Shown piece by piece: positions 40,726 to 44,644 of a stretch of 44,644 nucleotides of DNA. Every line of letters starts with the position of its first letter. The stretch's first letter is position 1. The position numbers were made by a program, and so were the translations under genes. Under the pieces are notes generated by a model. The model ran no database searches, was not told where the DNA came from, and was given only the letters and a program-made list of their open reading frames with translations. The stretch spans positions 1 to 44,644 of the forward strand of contig DATIHR010000026.1 of assembly GCA_035480575.1 (NCBI GenBank), written 5' to 3'. The stretch is from PMNU01 sp035480575. GTDB taxonomy: Bacteria > Patescibacteriota > Saccharimonadia > Saccharimonadales > UBA4665.

Positions 40726-43700
40726 GTGGCCGAGGCTACGAAGGCTACAACTACTATTACACCTGCGGATTATGTGCATTTGCACAACCATACGCAGTAC
40801 AGTTTGCTCGACGGGCTTACCAAAGTCCCCGAGCTTGTAAGCTATGTAAAAGAGCAGGGCATGGTGGCTGTTGCCCAAACCGACCACGGTACCCTGAGTG
40901 GCAATATCGACTTCTATAAGGCCGCGACTGCCGAAGGTATTAAGCCTATATTAGGCATGGAAACATACGTTGCAGCACGCACCATCCATGACAAAGAAGC
41001 CGGTAAAGACAAAGTATACTACCACCTTATTTTGTTAGCCATGAACGAGACGGGCTACAAAAACTTGATGCAGCTGAGCACCATAGCCAACCTGGACGGC
41101 GTGTACTACAAACCCCGCGTCGACCACGTGCTGCTAGAAAAGTATAACGAAGGCCTTATTGTGCTCAGTGGCTGTATTGGTGGCGAGGTGGGCGATGCAA
41201 TCCGGCAGGGCCAATACGACCAAGCCATAGAAATTGCCAAATGGTACAAAAAGATCTTTGGCGACCGGTATTACATAGAGGTGCAAGACCACGGCCACCC
41301 GGAACACCCCAGCAAATGGGACGAGCAAGTTAAGGTTAATGCCGAACTATTAAAACTAGCCAAAGAGCTAGATATCCAACCCGTAGTAACCTGCGATGCC
41401 CACTACCTAAAGCATCAAGACCAGCAGGCTCACGAGATTTTACTGTGCGTGCAAACCGGCTCGTTCATGAGCGACGAAAAGCGCATGAGCCTCAGCGACT
41501 TCGAGCTGCACGTAACCGACCCCAAGGAAATTATCGAGCGCTGGAAGGACTTGTGTCCAGAAGCCATTACCAATACGCGTGTTATTGCTGACCGCGTGAA
41601 CTTCGAGTTCGAACTTGGCAAAATACTCATCCCAAAGTTTCCGGTGCCCGAAGGCGAAACCGAAAAAACGTTTCTGGACAAGCTGGTGTACCGGGGTTTG
41701 GCCGAGCTGTACCTTGGTAAAACGCGCGCTGAAGCAGACGGCATGAGTATAGAGGCGGTACAGGCAGCTCTTGCGCCCGAGGTGTTGGAACGCACGAAAT
41801 ACGAGCTGCAAGTTATAGACGGCATGGGCTTTAACGGCTACATGTTAATCGTGCAGGACTTTATTAACTGGGGTAAAGACCAAGGTATTATCTTTGGCCC
41901 GGGGCGTGGGAGCGCCGCTGGGTCTATTATCGCCTATGCATTGCATATTACCGACCTCGACCCGCTTATATACGGCCTGCTGTTCGAGCGTTTCCTAAAC
42001 CCCGACCGTATTTCTATGCCAGATATAGATGTAGATATTCAAGATAACCGCCGCGACGAAGTCATCGAATATTGTTCCGAAAAATATGGCGGCGACCGCG
42101 TAAGCAACATCGTTACCTTTGGCAAAATGGCCGCCCGTGCTGCCGTGCGTGACGTCGCGCGGGTACTGCAGGTACCCTACGCCGAGGCCGACCGCCTGGC
42201 CAAGCTTATACCGCCGCCGGTGCAGGGCAGGCACATCCCCCTTAAAGTGAGTATAGAGAAAGACCCGGACCTAAAACGCGAATACGAAAGCAGCGACAGC
42301 ACCAAAGAAGTCATCGACCTGGCGATCGCGTTGGAGGGCACTATCCGCAGCCACGGCGTCCATGCCTGTGGTGTAGTGATTGCACCGGGCCAGCTGGTGC
42401 AGTATGTGCCGCTTGAAATGGCCCAAAAGGGCGTGGTTGCTACCCAGTTTTCTATGGGCCAAATAGAAGAACTCGGGTTGCTTAAGATGGACTTTTTAGG
42501 CCTTTCCAACTTAACCATTATTAAGAACGCCCTGCGTATTATCAAAAAAGTACACAAAGTAGATATTAACCTAAGCGAGATTCCGCTGGACGATGACGAA
42601 ACATTCAAGTTGTTAGGCAGGGGCGATACCACAGGCGTGTTCCAGTTTGAATCCAGCGGCATGAAGCGCTACTTGCGCGAACTCAAGCCCACCGAGTTTA
42701 ACGACGTTATCGCCATGGGCGCCTTGTATCGCCCGGGCCCGCTCTCGGCTGGCCTGACAGACAGCTTTATTAAGCGTAAAAATGGCCTGGAAGACATTAC
42801 CTATGCGCATCCGCTCATGAAGGGCGCGCTTGGGAACACCTTTGGTGTGCTTGTGTACCAAGAGCAAGTTATGCAGATCTCGCGCGAGGTATGCGGTTTT
42901 ACTGGCGGTGAAGCCGACACATTGCGTAAGGCAATCGGCAAGAAAAAACTAGATGTCATGCAGAAAATGCAGGTCAAGTTTGTCGACGGTGCTGTTGCTA
43001 ATGGCGTGCCCAAGGCCGTTATCGAAAAGTTCTGGAAGGACCTCTTGGGTTTTGCGGACTACTGCTTTAACAAGTCGCACTCTGCATGTTACGGCATGAC
43101 ATCGTACTGGACGGCTTACCTAAAGGCGCATTACCCGAGCGCCTTTATGGCTGCGCTTATGACCAGCGATTTTGATGATACCGACCGGTTAAGTATCGAG
43201 ATTACCGAGTGCCAAAAAATGGGCATAGACGTTTTGCCACCAGACGTGAACGAGTCGTACCACGAATTTGCTGTGGTGCCAGACAAAAATAACCCCGACA
43301 ACCGCAAGGCTCCTATCCGTTTCGGCATGGACGCCATTAAGAACGTCGGTACCGGTGCTGTCGCCGAGATAATCCGGGCCCGTACCGAAAACGGCGGTAG
43401 CTTTGAAACGCTAGATGCGTTTTTAAGCAAAGTGTCGCCCCGCATTTGTAACCGTAAGGCGCTGGAAAGTTTAGTAAAGGCTGGGGCGTGCGACCGTTTT
43501 GGCGATCGCTCGCAGCTACTGCACAACCTCGATGTTATGCTAGCCTACGCCAACCGGCTGCAAAAAGAGGCCAGCAGCGGCCAGGTGGATCTATTCGGCG
43601 ATGCCATAGAAATTGCCAAGCCCCAGTTAACCCTCGAAAAAGCAGCTACTGTATTTAACCAGCGCGATCAGCTGCTATGGGAGCGCGAATTACTAGGCCT

Positions 43701-44403
43701 GTACTTAAGCGAACATCCGTTAGCCATGTTTGCTAAGTACTTAAGCGAGCAAACAATGCCCGTCAAAGAGCTAACGCCCAAACACGACGGCAAAAGCGTT
43801 GTGGTGGGCGGTGCCATAGTAGACATGCGCGAAATTACCACTAAAAATGGTTCCAAAATGGCTTTTATAAAGTTAGAAGATCAAACCAGCGACATAGAGC
43901 TTATATTGTTCCCCAATGCGTTCCAGCAAACCATTGGCCTGTGGCAACGTGACCGCGTGGTGCTCGTGCGCGGCAAGGCATCGGCCAAAGACCGCGAGGG
44001 CAACATAGGCGAAGAAGTAAAAATTATGGTAGACGACGCCCGCGAAATTACTGCGGAACAAGCCATGGCATACCAAGAAACGGGTAAGAAAGTTAAATTG
44101 CCGGGTACGAGCGGCAAGCGGGCTGCGGCAGTAACGACAGCCAAGGCTAAAACGGTAGCCGCTAAAGCGCCCGAGGCTGTGCCGCGCATTTACGTACGGC
44201 TGCCCGACAGCCAGAACCAAGAAGTACTGCTATCGTTAAAAGCAATTATAGACGGCCACCAAGGCGACACCGAGGTAGTACTAGTATTGGGCGCAGACGC
44301 CGACAAACAGATTATTAAGCTACCCATGCGCATGACAACCGCCGAAGACGGCCTGTCCAAACTCCGCGACCTCGCCGGCAGCACCAACATAAAACTCCAG
44401 TAG
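40726..44403 (+). CDS. dnaE: DNA polymerase III alpha subunit
   Basis: A 1225-residue replicative polymerase. The PHP domain opens with HLHNHTQYS (H18, H20) and has TDHG soon after, so its metal-binding set looks intact. The polymerase region includes GPGRGSAAGSIIAYAL, the palm acids in PDIDVDIQD (about residues 430-438), GVFQFESSGMKRYLRELKP, RPGPL and FNKSHSACYGM. An OB-fold (VVVGGAIVDMREITTKNGSKMAFIKLED) lies near 1024-1051, then a Lys/Ala-rich linker and a C-terminal domain. The start is GTG, with GAGGAGGG as ribosome-binding site. Repeat R2 copy B begins five bases after the stop. Confidence 0.97.
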   Translation: MAEATKATTTITPADYVHLHNHTQYSLLDGLTKVPELVSYVKEQGMVAVAQTDHGTLSGNIDFYKAATAEGIKPILGMETYVAARTIHDKEAGKDKVYYHLILLAMNETGYKNLMQLSTIANLDGVYYKPRVDHVLLEKYNEGLIVLSGCIGGEVGDAIRQGQYDQAIEIAKWYKKIFGDRYYIEVQDHGHPEHPSKWDEQVKVNAELLKLAKELDIQPVVTCDAHYLKHQDQQAHEILLCVQTGSFMSDEKRMSLSDFELHVTDPKEIIERWKDLCPEAITNTRVIADRVNFEFELGKILIPKFPVPEGETEKTFLDKLVYRGLAELYLGKTRAEADGMSIEAVQAALAPEVLERTKYELQVIDGMGFNGYMLIVQDFINWGKDQGIIFGPGRGSAAGSIIAYALHITDLDPLIYGLLFERFLNPDRISMPDIDVDIQDNRRDEVIEYCSEKYGGDRVSNIVTFGKMAARAAVRDVARVLQVPYAEADRLAKLIPPPVQGRHIPLKVSIEKDPDLKREYESSDSTKEVIDLAIALEGTIRSHGVHACGVVIAPGQLVQYVPLEMAQKGVVATQFSMGQIEELGLLKMDFLGLSNLTIIKNALRIIKKVHKVDINLSEIPLDDDETFKLLGRGDTTGVFQFESSGMKRYLRELKPTEFNDVIAMGALYRPGPLSAGLTDSFIKRKNGLEDITYAHPLMKGALGNTFGVLVYQEQVMQISREVCGFTGGEADTLRKAIGKKKLDVMQKMQVKFVDGAVANGVPKAVIEKFWKDLLGFADYCFNKSHSACYGMTSYWTAYLKAHYPSAFMAALMTSDFDDTDRLSIEITECQKMGIDVLPPDVNESYHEFAVVPDKNNPDNRKAPIRFGMDAIKNVGTGAVAEIIRARTENGGSFETLDAFLSKVSPRICNRKALESLVKAGACDRFGDRSQLLHNLDVMLAYANRLQKEASSGQVDLFGDAIEIAKPQLTLEKAATVFNQRDQLLWERELLGLYLSEHPLAMFAKYLSEQTMPVKELTPKHDGKSVVVGGAIVDMREITTKNGSKMAFIKLEDQTSDIELILFPNAFQQTIGLWQRDRVVLVRGKASAKDREGNIGEEVKIMVDDAREITAEQAMAYQETGKKVKLPGTSGKRAAAVTTAKAKTVAAKAPEAVPRIYVRLPDSQNQEVLLSLKAIIDGHQGDTEVVLVLGADADKQIIKLPMRMTTAEDGLSKLRDLAGSTNIKLQ

Positions 44404-44407
44404 TTTT

Positions 44408-44640
44408 TCCTCACTCACGTGTCGCTTTCGGATACCTTCCCCCTACGTAACCGCTCACGCATACAACCATACCGTATCCAAACCTTAGTACAGCATGGCC
44501 AATCTACTGCCGGGAATACTCGTGTGCAGACATTGCACACTCCGCCTGCAAGGAACGAAGGTATATTAATTAGATTCTGTTTCGGTCTTTTTACCTATTT
44601 TCCGGCTCCGCTACGGCTAGAGTCACCTGGACGGGTAGCA
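44408..44640 (-). repeat. Structured repeat R2, copy B (inverted)
   Basis: The minus strand repeats the blocks of 4640-4814 in the same order: AGCCGTAGCGGAGCCGGAA (within 44602-44622), a GAC-GAAACA block, ATACCTTCGTTC with TTGCAGG (44544-44564), GCGTGAGCGGTTAC, and ATCCGAAAGCGAC followed by GTGAGGA (44408-44434). The arms that are perfect in copy A are diverged and pair only partly here, and an extra segment with its own hairpin GTGTGC-AGACATT-GCACAC (44522-44540) sits in the apical region. Nothing coding is seen between the dnaE stop and the window end. Confidence 0.7.
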
Positions 44641-44644
44641 TACC

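Noticed and set aside
1..44644. Alternative genetic code (UGA as glycine)
   Set aside because: TGA ends rpiB, tktN, gatC, gatA and others at family-typical positions, and no conserved protein needs an in-frame TGA.
1..44644. CRISPR arrays, tRNA and rRNA genes, transposases
   Set aside because: I read all spacers and saw no regular direct repeats with unique spacers, no tRNA-like TTCRA/CCA ends, and no transposase motifs.

Overview
The window reads as a dense, roughly half-GC bacterial chromosome segment from a small-genome lineage, most probably Candidatus Saccharibacteria (TM7, Patescibacteria/CPR). This is inference from content: split transketolase, class I aldolase, GatCAB, many lineage-type small unknown proteins, almost no spacers. 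TGA is used as a stop (tktN, gatC, gatA, rpiB) and no in-frame TGA is needed, so the UGA-glycine code of SR1/Gracilibacteria is unlikely. I see no rRNA, tRNA, CRISPR array, IS transposase or phage genes.

Layout. 1-4448: five genes (membrane protein, glycerophosphodiesterase, pyrophosphatase ppa, unknown, GAPDH) bracketed by two inverted copies of a ~220-254 bp hairpin-rich repeat (R1). 4189-4919: the only long gene-free stretch, holding R1 copy B and a second structured repeat (R2 copy A). 4920-13658: central carbon metabolism (rpiB, rpe, split transketolase, class I fba, a PfkB-family kinase), plus a surface beta-helix gene with a one-base frameshift and a second broken gene. 13688-20847: unknown proteins, a LOG-like protein, uvrB and a tandem pair of paralogs. 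20893-26238: apparent operon gatC-gatA-TM protein-gatB-MOSC protein-galU. 26304-40592: small envelope proteins, a histidine kinase divergent from a receiver-only regulator, two dispersed GNAT-like paralogs, a DUF1905/YdeI-type protein, a membrane protein with a PAF-acetylhydrolase-like hydrolase, and a divergent unknown cluster with a possible PD-(D/E)XK nuclease. 40726-44403: dnaE, followed by R2 copy B in inverted orientation.

How the genes work together. RpiB, Rpe, transketolase, aldolase and GAPDH give a non-oxidative pentose-phosphate to lower-glycolysis route; the PfkB kinase may feed it. Ppa and GalU link to nucleotide-sugar synthesis. GatCAB makes Gln-tRNA and/or Asn-tRNA by transamidation. 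UvrB and DnaE serve repair and replication.

Two window-wide patterns stand out. First, about half of the transcription units have a TATAAT-like box ending only 6-12 nt before the start codon with no Shine-Dalgarno, which implies leaderless or nearly leaderless mRNAs; I used this to correct several starts. Second, repeats R1 and R2 keep their structure while their sequence changes, and may be mobile or RNA-like elements. All functional names come from reading motifs by eye; no database search was possible.
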